Source: Thermoflavifilum sp. (GTDB lineage: Bacteria; Bacteroidota; Bacteroidia; Chitinophagales; Chitinophagaceae). Taken from it: a DNA stretch of 6,130 nucleotides. The position numbers and the translations under genes are program-made. Shown piece by piece: positions 1-6,130 of the stretch. Position 1 is the first letter of the stretch; each line of letters begins with the position of its first letter. Below the pieces are notes generated by a model, which saw only the letters and a program-made list of their open reading frames with translations, made no database searches and was not told the origin of the DNA. The stretch covers positions 1-6,130 of the forward strand of contig JADGHY010000136.1 in the NCBI GenBank assembly GCA_019683625.1, given 5' to 3'.

Positions 1-759
1 GGATTTGGGATGAAATGGATGATGGGCTGGATGAACGATACCCTGGAATATTTTAAAACAGATCCTTATTTCAGGCAGTTTCATCATGACCAGCTTACCT
101 TTAGCCTGGTATATGCATTCAGCGAAAACTTTATGTTGCCCCTTTCCCATGATGAAGTGGTGCACGGCAAATCGCCCATGATTTACAAGATGCCGGGAGA
201 TGACTGGCAAAAATTTGCCAACCTGAGGCTGTTATATGCATATATGTTCACTCATCCAGGAAGCAAGTTGCTTTTCATGGGTAACGAATTTGCCCAGACT
301 TCTGAATGGAATTTTAAACGTGAACTCGATTGGTTTTTGCTGCAATATGCACCCCATCAGGGCATGCAAAAACTGATCAAACAATTGAACATCCTCTACC
401 GGCATTATACCGCCCTGCACGAGACCCAATTTATGCCCATAGGTTTTGAATGGATTGATATTGGCGACAGGCAACACAGTATTTTCATATATTCCCGGCT
501 TGAATCCAACGGGTATCGCAAACTGTTGATTGCCCTGAATATGACGCCGGTACCCAGAATGCAGTATGAAATAGGCATGCCGGAAGCAGGAAGCTGGCAA
601 GAAGTTTTAAATACCGATCATCCTGATTTTGGCGGAAGCGGCGTGCTCAACCCGGGCATCTATCACACCCTGAAGCAAGCTTGTAAAGGAAAGCCATATC
701 AACTGCAAATCCATTTGCCCCCTCTGGGTGCCGTGATCATGGAAAGAATAGAAGCCTAA
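1..759 (+). CDS. glgB: 1,4-alpha-glucan (glycogen) branching enzyme, C-terminal part, 5' end cut by window
   Basis: GlgB cleaves an alpha-1,4 glucan chain and re-attaches it by an alpha-1,6 bond, making the branches of glycogen in the cytoplasm. The reading frame is open from base 1 (GFGMKW...GWMNDTLEYF), so the gene begins upstream; the ATG at 10 is internal. The visible 252 residues hold the end of the GH13 catalytic barrel. This includes conserved region IV, LPLSHDEVVHGK, whose His-Asp pair is encoded at 148-153 and lies in the active site of the family. The stretch around GNEFAQTSEWNF (about 280-312) and the all-beta C-terminal domain follow, ending near LPPLGAVIMERIEA. Compared with E. 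coli GlgB (about 730 residues), roughly two thirds is missing, including the nucleophile and acid/base residues. The visible part has no frameshift or missing key residue. The next gene, a regulator, is 110 bases downstream on the same strand. The family call is close to certain. Confidence 0.96.
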   Translation, partial: GFGMKWMMGWMNDTLEYFKTDPYFRQFHHDQLTFSLVYAFSENFMLPLSHDEVVHGKSPMIYKMPGDDWQKFANLRLLYAYMFTHPGSKLLFMGNEFAQTSEWNFKRELDWFLLQYAPHQGMQKLIKQLNILYRHYTALHETQFMPIGFEWIDIGDRQHSIFIYSRLESNGYRKLLIALNMTPVPRMQYEIGMPEAGSWQEVLNTDHPDFGGSGVLNPGIYHTLKQACKGKPYQLQIHLPPLGAVIMERIEA

Positions 760-869
760 GGTGCAGATATGCAATAAATTGAATAACTTATTCTCGCCAT
801 GGCTATTTAGGAAGCTGAGGCCATACAAATTATTCCAACTGCATAAACCACAAATCCAAACCACAGGAT
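760..869 (+). other. glgB-regulator intergenic spacer
   Basis: This 110-base AT-rich spacer has no credible small ORF. I found no clear match to the Bacteroidota sigma-A promoter (TTTG at -33, TAnnTTTG at -7) and no GC-rich hairpin followed by a T run that would terminate glgB. A weak inverted repeat, ATGGC (799-803) with GCCAT (820-824), has a 16-base loop and no T tract, so it is a poor terminator. The one neat symmetry is the palindrome at 781-793. It therefore remains open whether the regulator gene is read through from glgB or has its own promoter here. Confidence 0.5.
781..793. promoter_or_regulatory. 13-base palindrome, candidate operator
   Basis: The sequence GAATAACTTATTC is a perfect inverted repeat of two 6-base half-sites around a central C. 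It lies 76 bases before the ATG of the DeoR-type regulator, a sensible place for an autoregulatory operator, since DeoR-family proteins often bind repeats upstream of their own genes. The symmetry is seen directly; the operator role is inference. AT-rich palindromes of this size also arise by chance, and no second copy was noticed in the window. Confidence 0.25.
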
Positions 870-1619
870 ATGTTAAAAGAAGAACGACAAGCATTTATCC
901 TGAAGCAAATTAATCTGCACAACAAGGTGCTTTCTTCTCAGCTGGCCGCCTCATTGGGCGTTTCTGAGGATACTATCCTGCGCGACCTGAAAGAGCTGGC
1001 CAGCAAGGGCAGCATCGTGAAAGTGCATGGAGGTGCGGTAAGTCCTTCATTTTATCATCCCTTGAATCATCATGTACCCACCTATGCCACCGAAGCGAAA
1101 AAACAAATTGCCCAAAAAGTCATCACCTTGATTAAAAAAGATATGGTGGTGCTCACCGGCGGAGGCACCACGATGATTGAACTGGCGAAGGCTGTTCCCG
1201 ATAGCTTGAGGGCCACTTTTTTCACCATCAGTCCTTTAGTGGCCATTGAACTGGTTGCTCATCCCAATCTTACCGTCATCACCATCGGAGGGGAACTTTC
1301 CAAAGGTTCATACGTGCATATTGGTGCCAGTGTCATCAACCAGTTGCGCGATCTTCAGGCCGACTTATGTTTGCTGGGCACAAACGGCTTGTCAATCGAT
1401 AAAGGCATTACGGATTCTGATTGGGAAATTGTGCAGGTGAAAAAGGCCATGATTCAGGCTTCTGAAAAAACTGCCATCCTTTGCATATCCGAAAAACTGG
1501 ATTCCTATCAGAAATTCAAAGTATGTGCATTGGAAAGCATTCATTATCTCATCACAGAGCTGCCTCCGGCATCGCCACTCCTGCAGCCTTATGCCCAGAA
1601 GCAGCTCAGGATCCTATGA
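870..1619 (+). CDS. DeoR/GlpR-family transcriptional regulator
   Basis: A cytoplasmic DNA-binding regulator of 249 residues, the usual length for the family. Residues 1-57 form the DeoR-type winged helix-turn-helix: LSSQLAASLGVSEDTILRDL is the reading part, followed by the wing with the typical KVHGGA (51-56). Residues about 75-230 match the DeoR C-terminal sensor domain, which in known members binds a phosphorylated sugar. Family landmarks include GGGTT (97-101), TIGGEL (138-143), LLGTNG (168-173), E187 with the following VKKAMI, and LITE (227-230). The Asp of the usual D-S/A-G-T/S motif is absent (TGGGTT here), and the usual DxSKF motif reads SEKLDS at 207-212, so the effector may differ from the classical sugar phosphates. 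The ATG at 870 has no Shine-Dalgarno, which is normal in this phylum, and starts directly at the helix-turn-helix. It lies downstream of glgB on the same strand and converges on the lipoprotein gene. Its regulon cannot be read from the sequence. Confidence 0.92.
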   Translation: MLKEERQAFILKQINLHNKVLSSQLAASLGVSEDTILRDLKELASKGSIVKVHGGAVSPSFYHPLNHHVPTYATEAKKQIAQKVITLIKKDMVVLTGGGTTMIELAKAVPDSLRATFFTISPLVAIELVAHPNLTVITIGGELSKGSYVHIGASVINQLRDLQADLCLLGTNGLSIDKGITDSDWEIVQVKKAMIQASEKTAILCISEKLDSYQKFKVCALESIHYLITELPPASPLLQPYAQKQLRIL

Positions 1620-1626
1620 AAATTGT

Positions 1627-2358
1627 TTACGGTTGTGGATAGCCATTGGTGTAATAATCCAGGGTAATTTTTGTTTTGCTTGTTGCTAATGTATCATATT
1701 GTTTTCCCCGCACATACCAGGTATAGTTTCGGGTTTGGGTAAGCGAAAGGGTGGCTTTAGCCAAGTTGATATGCGTGCCCGTTTCCCGCACCAGATAAGT
1801 GCCTGCATAAGGAAGTTTAATATAATCTTTTACACCTTTGTAAGGGATAGCAGCAAACACCACAGTGCTGTCGGGCAGGGAGAGAATATCCACGGTCTGA
1901 TTTGCCTGAATAAGATTGACGCATTGCACCATCACATATCCACTATCTGCTGGCTGCGTACGATTTTCCACAAGCACAAACGGATCTTTGCTCACATCGC
2001 CGGTCCACAAGATGCCATAACGCTTACCTGCTTCCAGATTCAGGTTAGCCTGCGCAACAGGCGCAAATGTAGTATCGGTTCCCAGGCTCACGGCAACCGC
2101 AACCTGTCCGGCATTGACTGCAGCATATTCTACAGTTCCCGGAAATATACCTGCGTAAGCTAAAGCAGAACCGGTGATCTTTTGTCCGTTTAGCAAAAAC
2201 TGATAAGTGGCCGTGCTATTGGGTTCACCATTCACCAATTTCACATAAGCGCATGTAGTGCAGGAGCTAACAGGTGCCTGAATCTCGTTTTTGGTACAAG
2301 CCATCAGGCTGCATAACCCAGCCAGGCAGTTGCATGCAATGAGGTGTTGAAGCTTCAT
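1627..2358 (-). CDS. Lipoprotein with two DUF4397-like repeats
   Basis: A predicted exported lipoprotein of 243 residues. The N-terminus is a short hydrophobic signal ending in the lipobox LMAC, so lipidation is expected at Cys21, followed by TKNE. The mature part is beta-rich with little charge. It contains two similar halves: residues about 37-95 (AYVKLVN, then YQFLLNG, then GIFPGTVEYAAVNAG) and about 140-195 (GYVMVQCVN, then VDILSLPD, then IPYKGVKDYIKLPYAG). This pattern, VRxVN, then VDVYxNG, then a Y-x-x-l/v-xAG stretch, resembles DUF4397, a beta-sandwich domain common in surface proteins and without a defined activity. A CTTC motif (Cys33 and Cys36) sits just after the lipid anchor, with one further mature Cys at 146. 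No catalytic motif is seen. The gene starts 20 bases after the susD-like stop codon, so it is probably the third gene of that transcription unit and may be an accessory component of the importer. The lipoprotein call is strong; the domain name is less certain because no profile search was possible. Confidence 0.8.
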   Translation of the reverse strand: MKLQHLIACNCLAGLCSLMACTKNEIQAPVSSCTTCAYVKLVNGEPNSTATYQFLLNGQKITGSALAYAGIFPGTVEYAAVNAGQVAVAVSLGTDTTFAPVAQANLNLEAGKRYGILWTGDVSKDPFVLVENRTQPADSGYVMVQCVNLIQANQTVDILSLPDSTVVFAAIPYKGVKDYIKLPYAGTYLVRETGTHINLAKATLSLTQTRNYTWYVRGKQYDTLATSKTKITLDYYTNGYPQP

Positions 2359-2378
2359 ATACCATTCGTTTTAAAAGG

Positions 2379-3950
2379 TTAAGGTTGGCTAAACCAGCAT
2401 TCCAGAGTATGATAATCGGGCTGATCGGCACCAATCTTTTTCAATGCATTCAGGTTCCAGACATATTCCGAATTATACCGCGGCCTTACCCGATAAGCAG
2501 GCTTACCGTTGTTGTCCACATACATCTGGCTGGGCTGTGGCAAGGTAAAGCCTGTAAATACCTGCTGGCCGGTCTTCGGATCGGTATCGGTATAATGATA
2601 CTTGCGCAAATCATTCCACACTTCCACATATCCAAATCCCCAAAGAGCAATAAATTTCTGGCACATGATCATCGATAAGGTGAGCTGATTGGGATCGGTG
2701 GGAATCACTTGCGGGTTATTCAAATAATTCACGACCGATGGATCTGTGAGTTTTAAGCCACAAAACTGGATATGTGCCGTGATGCCTGCCTGATAAGCCG
2801 CAAGGGCGGTTGACATATCTCCCTTTTTGTAAGCGGCTTCAGCCTTGCAAAATTGTAATTCGGCATAGGTCATAATCGGAAACGGCCCTTCGCTGAATAC
2901 GTATTTCCCGGGATCTCCGTGTTGAGGGGAGCGGCTTAAGCCATAAGGATTCAATAGCGCACGGCTGCTTACCGAGCGGGCTGTGTCGCCCAGCACAGCA
3001 TCTGCACCTCTGTATACTCCCGCGGCATCGGTCACCAACATCACGGGCATGCGGGGATCTGTTTGTCCGAAGACGGTGCCGTTCATCAGATTCACGATAA
3101 ACTGGGATTGGCGGTAAATGCTGAAATTGTTGCGGGTAGGACTTAGAAAGTTGGCGTCGGCAGAAGAATTGCCATTAAAAGGCACCAACATGTTATCGGC
3201 ATTGCTGGCAAAGGATTGATTTACCCAGGCAATAACCGAATCGGGCTGATAATACTGGGCGCTTTTATTGGACAAGGTTTGCATGGCGCGCGCCTTCAAG
3301 CCATATACGAATTTGATCCATTTGCTTCTATCTCCTTTATACACCAAATCACCACGGGCCAGGTTGGTTTGCGATACGCCGCCATCGGTGCGATTCAAAT
3401 AGGCCAGGGCCGAATCACAAAGGGCAAATACCGTTTGATAGGCATAAGGTTGATCATCATAATCATATTCCGATTTGTTGGGATCTTCAATAAAGGCATC
3501 TTTGATGATGATGGGACCATGATAATCTGTGGCTGTGAGCCATCCCCAGGCGCGTAAAGCATACCCTACACCCACATAATCCCATTGCTGCGCATTCATG
3601 CCGTTTTCAATCATCCGGCTTAAGTTCATCCCCATGTCGAAATACACCATGCGCCAGATTTGCCCCATGGCATCACTTGCCGGATAATAACCATACAGAT
3701 CAGCATTTGAACTGCCGGCATAATAATGAAAGAAATTATCATAACAGCCCAGATAACGACCATCAAAACCTACGTCCACAGCCATCTTAGAGAGAATAGG
3801 AGCAAGCCATAAGGCTGCTTCTACATTATCCGGATTGCTGGGATCACTGTTGATGTCAAGATATTTTTTGCAGCTGCTCAAAGATAAAGTACCCAAAATA
3901 AGCAGCAGTCCCAGAGGTATTAACAACCAACGGCTGGAAATATGTTTCAT
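2379..3950 (-). CDS. SusD/RagB-family outer-membrane lipoprotein (SusD-like)
   Basis: A surface-exposed binding lipoprotein that caps the SusC-type transporter and captures the nutrient for uptake across the outer membrane. From the chosen start the protein has 523 residues, normal for the family. It begins with a signal peptide (MKHISSRW, then a Leu-rich core) ending in the lipobox LSSC, so Cys27 would be lipidated. KKYLDINSDPSNPDNV follows, typical of the SusD-like_2/RagB group rather than classical starch SusD. Helical TPR-like segments carry family signatures: a stretch around PIMTYAELQFCKAEAAYKKGD (bases about 2815-2880) and QKFIALWGFGYVEVWNDLRK (about 2600-2660). An in-frame ATG at 3975-3977 would add nine residues (MFNLKNKQT). 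I prefer the ATG at 3948-3950 because it follows an A-rich leader and directly opens a well-formed signal peptide. The SusC-type gene lies immediately upstream, and a small lipoprotein gene follows 20 bases downstream. The substrate is unknown: no degradative enzyme is in view. Confidence 0.93.
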   Translation of the reverse strand: MKHISSRWLLIPLGLLLILGTLSLSSCKKYLDINSDPSNPDNVEAALWLAPILSKMAVDVGFDGRYLGCYDNFFHYYAGSSNADLYGYYPASDAMGQIWRMVYFDMGMNLSRMIENGMNAQQWDYVGVGYALRAWGWLTATDYHGPIIIKDAFIEDPNKSEYDYDDQPYAYQTVFALCDSALAYLNRTDGGVSQTNLARGDLVYKGDRSKWIKFVYGLKARAMQTLSNKSAQYYQPDSVIAWVNQSFASNADNMLVPFNGNSSADANFLSPTRNNFSIYRQSQFIVNLMNGTVFGQTDPRMPVMLVTDAAGVYRGADAVLGDTARSVSSRALLNPYGLSRSPQHGDPGKYVFSEGPFPIMTYAELQFCKAEAAYKKGDMSTALAAYQAGITAHIQFCGLKLTDPSVVNYLNNPQVIPTDPNQLTLSMIMCQKFIALWGFGYVEVWNDLRKYHYTDTDPKTGQQVFTGFTLPQPSQMYVDNNGKPAYRVRPRYNSEYVWNLNALKKIGADQPDYHTLECWFSQP

Positions 3951-3980
3951 GGTTTGTTTGTTTTTAAGGTTGAACATGAT
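3951..3980 (-). promoter_or_regulatory. A-rich translation leader between susC-like and susD-like genes
   Basis: Read on the - strand, this spacer ends in TTAAAAACAAACAAACC directly before ATGAAA. Bacteroidota initiate mostly without Shine-Dalgarno pairing and favour A-rich, unstructured leaders, so this supports the ATG at 3948-3950 as the real susD-like start. The competing ATG at 3975-3977 lies only 3 bases after the susC-like stop and has no such leader of its own. Both starts are in the same frame. Confidence 0.45.
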
Positions 3981-6130
3981 TTAAAACCGGGCATTAACGG
4001 TGAAGTTAAATACACGAGGTTTGCCTACTACGTTATAATCCACACCAGCACCGCCAGAGCCCAGGGTAGCCGGCGTGGTGCCATTCACATCCGGATCCTG
4101 TCCGCTATAATTGGTGAGGATAAACAGATTGGAAGAAGATATACTCACACTTAGGGATTGAATGGTATGCTGCCGGCCCAACCATTTTTTGGGAAGATCA
4201 TACATGAGATACACATCCCGTAACCTGATCCAGTTGATATTCTTTTCTACGTAATCCGATTCCACGCTCACGTTGGAGAAATAATTGGAGTTGTACATGG
4301 GCGTAATTTGAATGGTATTGGGCGTGGGTTTAGATGAATTCTCCCATCCATCTTTCAATACTCCTTTTACCACCACGGGTGTTTCCCGGTTTAAGGTGGC
4401 AGTGCTCAATCCTAACCGATAAAGTTGCAAGGCAGTGGCATTAAACACATCGCCACCCCGCCGGAAATCAAACAGGAAAGAGAGCGTGAAGCCTTTCCAA
4501 GCAAAACTATTATTCACCCCACCGGTAAACTTCGGATTGCGATCGCCCACCACCTGAAAGCTATTGTCCTTCAGCGGGTAGCCATTCAACGGATTAATTA
4601 AGATGTCGCCGTTGTTGTTCCGCATCCAGGTGGCACCCGTGAAAGTGGTTAATGGCCCGCCTACTTTCATGCCGTTGCGCAGGTTGCCATATAACCAGGT
4701 ATCGGAATTATAGAATTCGGTGACGCCCGACGGCAGGCTTAACAATTTGCTTCTGTTAAATGCATAATTCACGGTAATATCCCAACGCAGTGCGGATGTC
4801 TGAACTGGCGTGGCCGTGAGGGTCAGCTCCAGGCCATGATTGGTTAAGCTTCCGCCATTGATGGTGTACAGCACAAATCCGGGAGCATAAGATTTGCGCA
4901 CGAGCGGCACAATCTGATGAATAGATTTGGTTTTATAATATTCTCCATCCAGGATCAGGCGGCTGTTGTAAAATTCCAGATGAGCACCGTACGAATAAGA
5001 AGTGGTTTGTTCGGGGCGCAGATAGGGATTGGGGCCATTGAAGTTAAAGGCAAACCCGCCACCGGTGGTGGTTTGCGGCAATAACCCGGGATACACCTGA
5101 TAAGGAGGTGCATCTTTACCCACCTGTGCTACGGATGCGCGAAGTTTTCCAAAATTCATAACCTGCTTCAAACCGGCCAGGGCAGGAATTTCGGTAAAAG
5201 CAAAGCTTAGATTTGCAGACGGATAAAAGAAATGATTGCGCCCGATGGGTAGGGTAGAAGTCCAGTCGTTTCTGCCGGTTAGCTGTAAGTTGAAGATCTC
5301 TTTGTATCCGATATTGAATTCACCAAATACACCAATCAGGCGCTTTCTCACCAGGCTGGTAAGATTGCTGATGGTGAGTGGATTGGCAATGTTCAACGAT
5401 ACAAAATCATTAACCAGAAAATTTTGCCCGCTCTGGGCTTCGGTATGATTGCTGTTGTTATACACCGCATTGCCCAACAATAAAGAAGTGTTCCATTGCC
5501 CGAATTGATGGGAAGCCTTTACCAGCAATTGGGTATAGAGGTTTTGGACAACCGAGGTATATTGATCAATACGCCCTTTGAATTGATAAGCGAATGTGGA
5601 ATTGGCATTATAGTAAATCATGCCGTTTGTGGTATAGGCATCATTGCCTATCCGGCCGCTGATGGAAAGCCAGCGCAGCGGATCATAGGTGATTCCGAAA
5701 TTGCCAATCACACGCCGGGTCTTATCGTAAAAATGATCTTTATTGACCGAAAAGAAGGGATTATCGTATTCCTGATCGGGTGTGTGATTCGGATAAATCA
5801 GTTTTTTAGATCCGTCGGGATTCAGATAATCGCGCACGTCCATGTACGGCGGCCACAGATACAAGCCCAGCAAAAAGCTGGTAGGTCCTTTCTCAGCTTT
5901 GGTATTATCGGCCTGGATATAAGACAAAGAAGCGTCCGTAGATAATTTATTGGAAATTCTTGCCGTCACCCGCAAAGCTACATTGATGCGCTTGTAGTCG
6001 GTATTGGGCACGACTCCCTGATCATCCAAATAGCTGGATGATAAGCGATAGGTAAGCTGGTTATTTCCTCCGGAAAAAGATAAGTTGTGGGTTTGGCGAA
6101 TGCCCGTACGGAAGAAATGATGAATATTAT
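3981..6130 (-). CDS. SusC/RagA-family TonB-linked outer-membrane receptor, N-terminus beyond window
   Basis: The transporter half of a SusCD-type importer: a 22-strand outer-membrane barrel, energised through TonB, that moves a large nutrient into the periplasm. The frame stays open from 3981 to the window end, giving about 715 residues; a TTG at 6029 is internal, not the start. Upstream of it the frame reads FFRTGIRQTHNLSFSGGNNQ (bases about 6060-6119), the conserved entry into the barrel after the plug. Missing are therefore the signal peptide, the usual carboxypeptidase-regulatory-like domain, the TonB box and the plug, about 300 residues judged from typical SusC length. Further signatures are NPYLRPEQTTSY, INGGSLTNHGLELTLTATPV (about 4807-4867), RRGGDVFN (about 4445-4468) and NWIRLRDVYLMYDLP (about 4190-4235). 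The C-terminus is GKPRVFNFTVNARF, with the terminal Phe expected of a barrel inserted by the BAM machinery. The susD-like gene follows within 30 bases. Family assignment is secure; the ligand is unknown. Confidence 0.95.
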   Translation of the reverse strand, partial: NIHHFFRTGIRQTHNLSFSGGNNQLTYRLSSSYLDDQGVVPNTDYKRINVALRVTARISNKLSTDASLSYIQADNTKAEKGPTSFLLGLYLWPPYMDVRDYLNPDGSKKLIYPNHTPDQEYDNPFFSVNKDHFYDKTRRVIGNFGITYDPLRWLSISGRIGNDAYTTNGMIYYNANSTFAYQFKGRIDQYTSVVQNLYTQLLVKASHQFGQWNTSLLLGNAVYNNSNHTEAQSGQNFLVNDFVSLNIANPLTISNLTSLVRKRLIGVFGEFNIGYKEIFNLQLTGRNDWTSTLPIGRNHFFYPSANLSFAFTEIPALAGLKQVMNFGKLRASVAQVGKDAPPYQVYPGLLPQTTTGGGFAFNFNGPNPYLRPEQTTSYSYGAHLEFYNSRLILDGEYYKTKSIHQIVPLVRKSYAPGFVLYTINGGSLTNHGLELTLTATPVQTSALRWDITVNYAFNRSKLLSLPSGVTEFYNSDTWLYGNLRNGMKVGGPLTTFTGATWMRNNNGDILINPLNGYPLKDNSFQVVGDRNPKFTGGVNNSFAWKGFTLSFLFDFRRGGDVFNATALQLYRLGLSTATLNRETPVVVKGVLKDGWENSSKPTPNTIQITPMYNSNYFSNVSVESDYVEKNINWIRLRDVYLMYDLPKKWLGRQHTIQSLSVSISSSNLFILTNYSGQDPDVNGTTPATLGSGGAGVDYNVVGKPRVFNFTVNARF

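Noticed and set aside
232..600. Minus-strand ORF of 122 codons inside glgB
   Set aside because: It lies wholly opposite conserved GlgB sequence, its translation resembles no known family, and it has no signal, domain or leader of its own.
799..824. Inverted repeat ATGGC/GCCAT as a glgB terminator
   Set aside because: The stem is only 5 base pairs with a 16-base loop and no T tract.
607..894. Minus-strand ORF of 95 codons spanning the end of glgB, the spacer and the start of the regulator
   Set aside because: It would occupy the gap but overlaps two confident genes on the opposite strand. Its hydrophobic, cysteine-rich translation looks like a chance reading of the AT-rich spacer.
1557..1607. 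Inverted repeat GAGCTGC/GCAGCTC as an intrinsic terminator
   Set aside because: The loop is 37 bases, the stem only 7, no T run follows on either strand, and it lies in coding sequence.
1699..2163. Plus-strand ORF of 154 codons opposite the lipoprotein gene
   Set aside because: Antisense shadow: the - strand frame has a signal peptide, a lipobox and recognisable beta repeats, whereas this frame shows no domain.
5496..5945. Plus-strand ORF of 149 codons rich in Ile and Gly, opposite the receptor gene
   Set aside because: The Ile/Gly-rich composition is what results from reading the complement of Asn/Tyr/Pro-rich barrel codons. The - strand frame is a conserved SusC barrel.
6027..6029. TTG as the start of the receptor gene
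   Set aside because: The frame continues open to 6130 and encodes the conserved HNLSFSGG barrel entry, so this codon is internal and the gene is cut by the window edge.

Overview
The window looks like chromosomal DNA of a Bacteroidota species, most likely Chitinophagaceae-like. The main reason is an adjacent SusC-type TonB-dependent receptor and SusD-type lipoprotein, a pair essentially confined to this phylum. Other support comes from A-rich leaders without Shine-Dalgarno sequences, lipoprotein signal peptides of Bacteroidota style, and a moderate base composition that looks uniform by eye. The genus cannot be fixed from the sequence alone.

Left part, + strand (1-1619): the C-terminal third of a glycogen branching enzyme (GlgB), cut by the window edge, ends at 759. 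A 110-base spacer follows, holding a 13-base perfect palindrome. Next is a complete DeoR/GlpR-type transcriptional regulator (870-1619). Its helix-turn-helix is recognisable, but its effector domain has lost the usual Asp residues of the sugar-phosphate pocket motifs.

Right part, - strand (1627-6130): a three-gene unit read right to left. It starts with a SusC/RagA-family receptor whose N-terminus lies beyond 6130. A SusD/RagB-family lipoprotein follows, and then a small lipoprotein with two repeats resembling DUF4397. Gaps between genes are 30 bases (or 3, depending on the SusD start) and 20 bases, so they are probably co-transcribed. SusC and SusD would form an outer-membrane importer, with the third protein as an accessory surface or periplasmic lipoprotein. 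No glycosidase, peptidase, sulfatase, sigma/anti-sigma pair or hybrid sensor is visible, so the imported substrate cannot be named.

The two groups converge tail to tail with only 7 bases between stop codons and no recognisable intrinsic terminator. I see no RNA gene, mobile element, CRISPR array or integration site. The window is mostly an ordinary Bacteroidota chromosomal region. The parts most worth a second look are the third lipoprotein, the divergent regulator and the very tight convergence.
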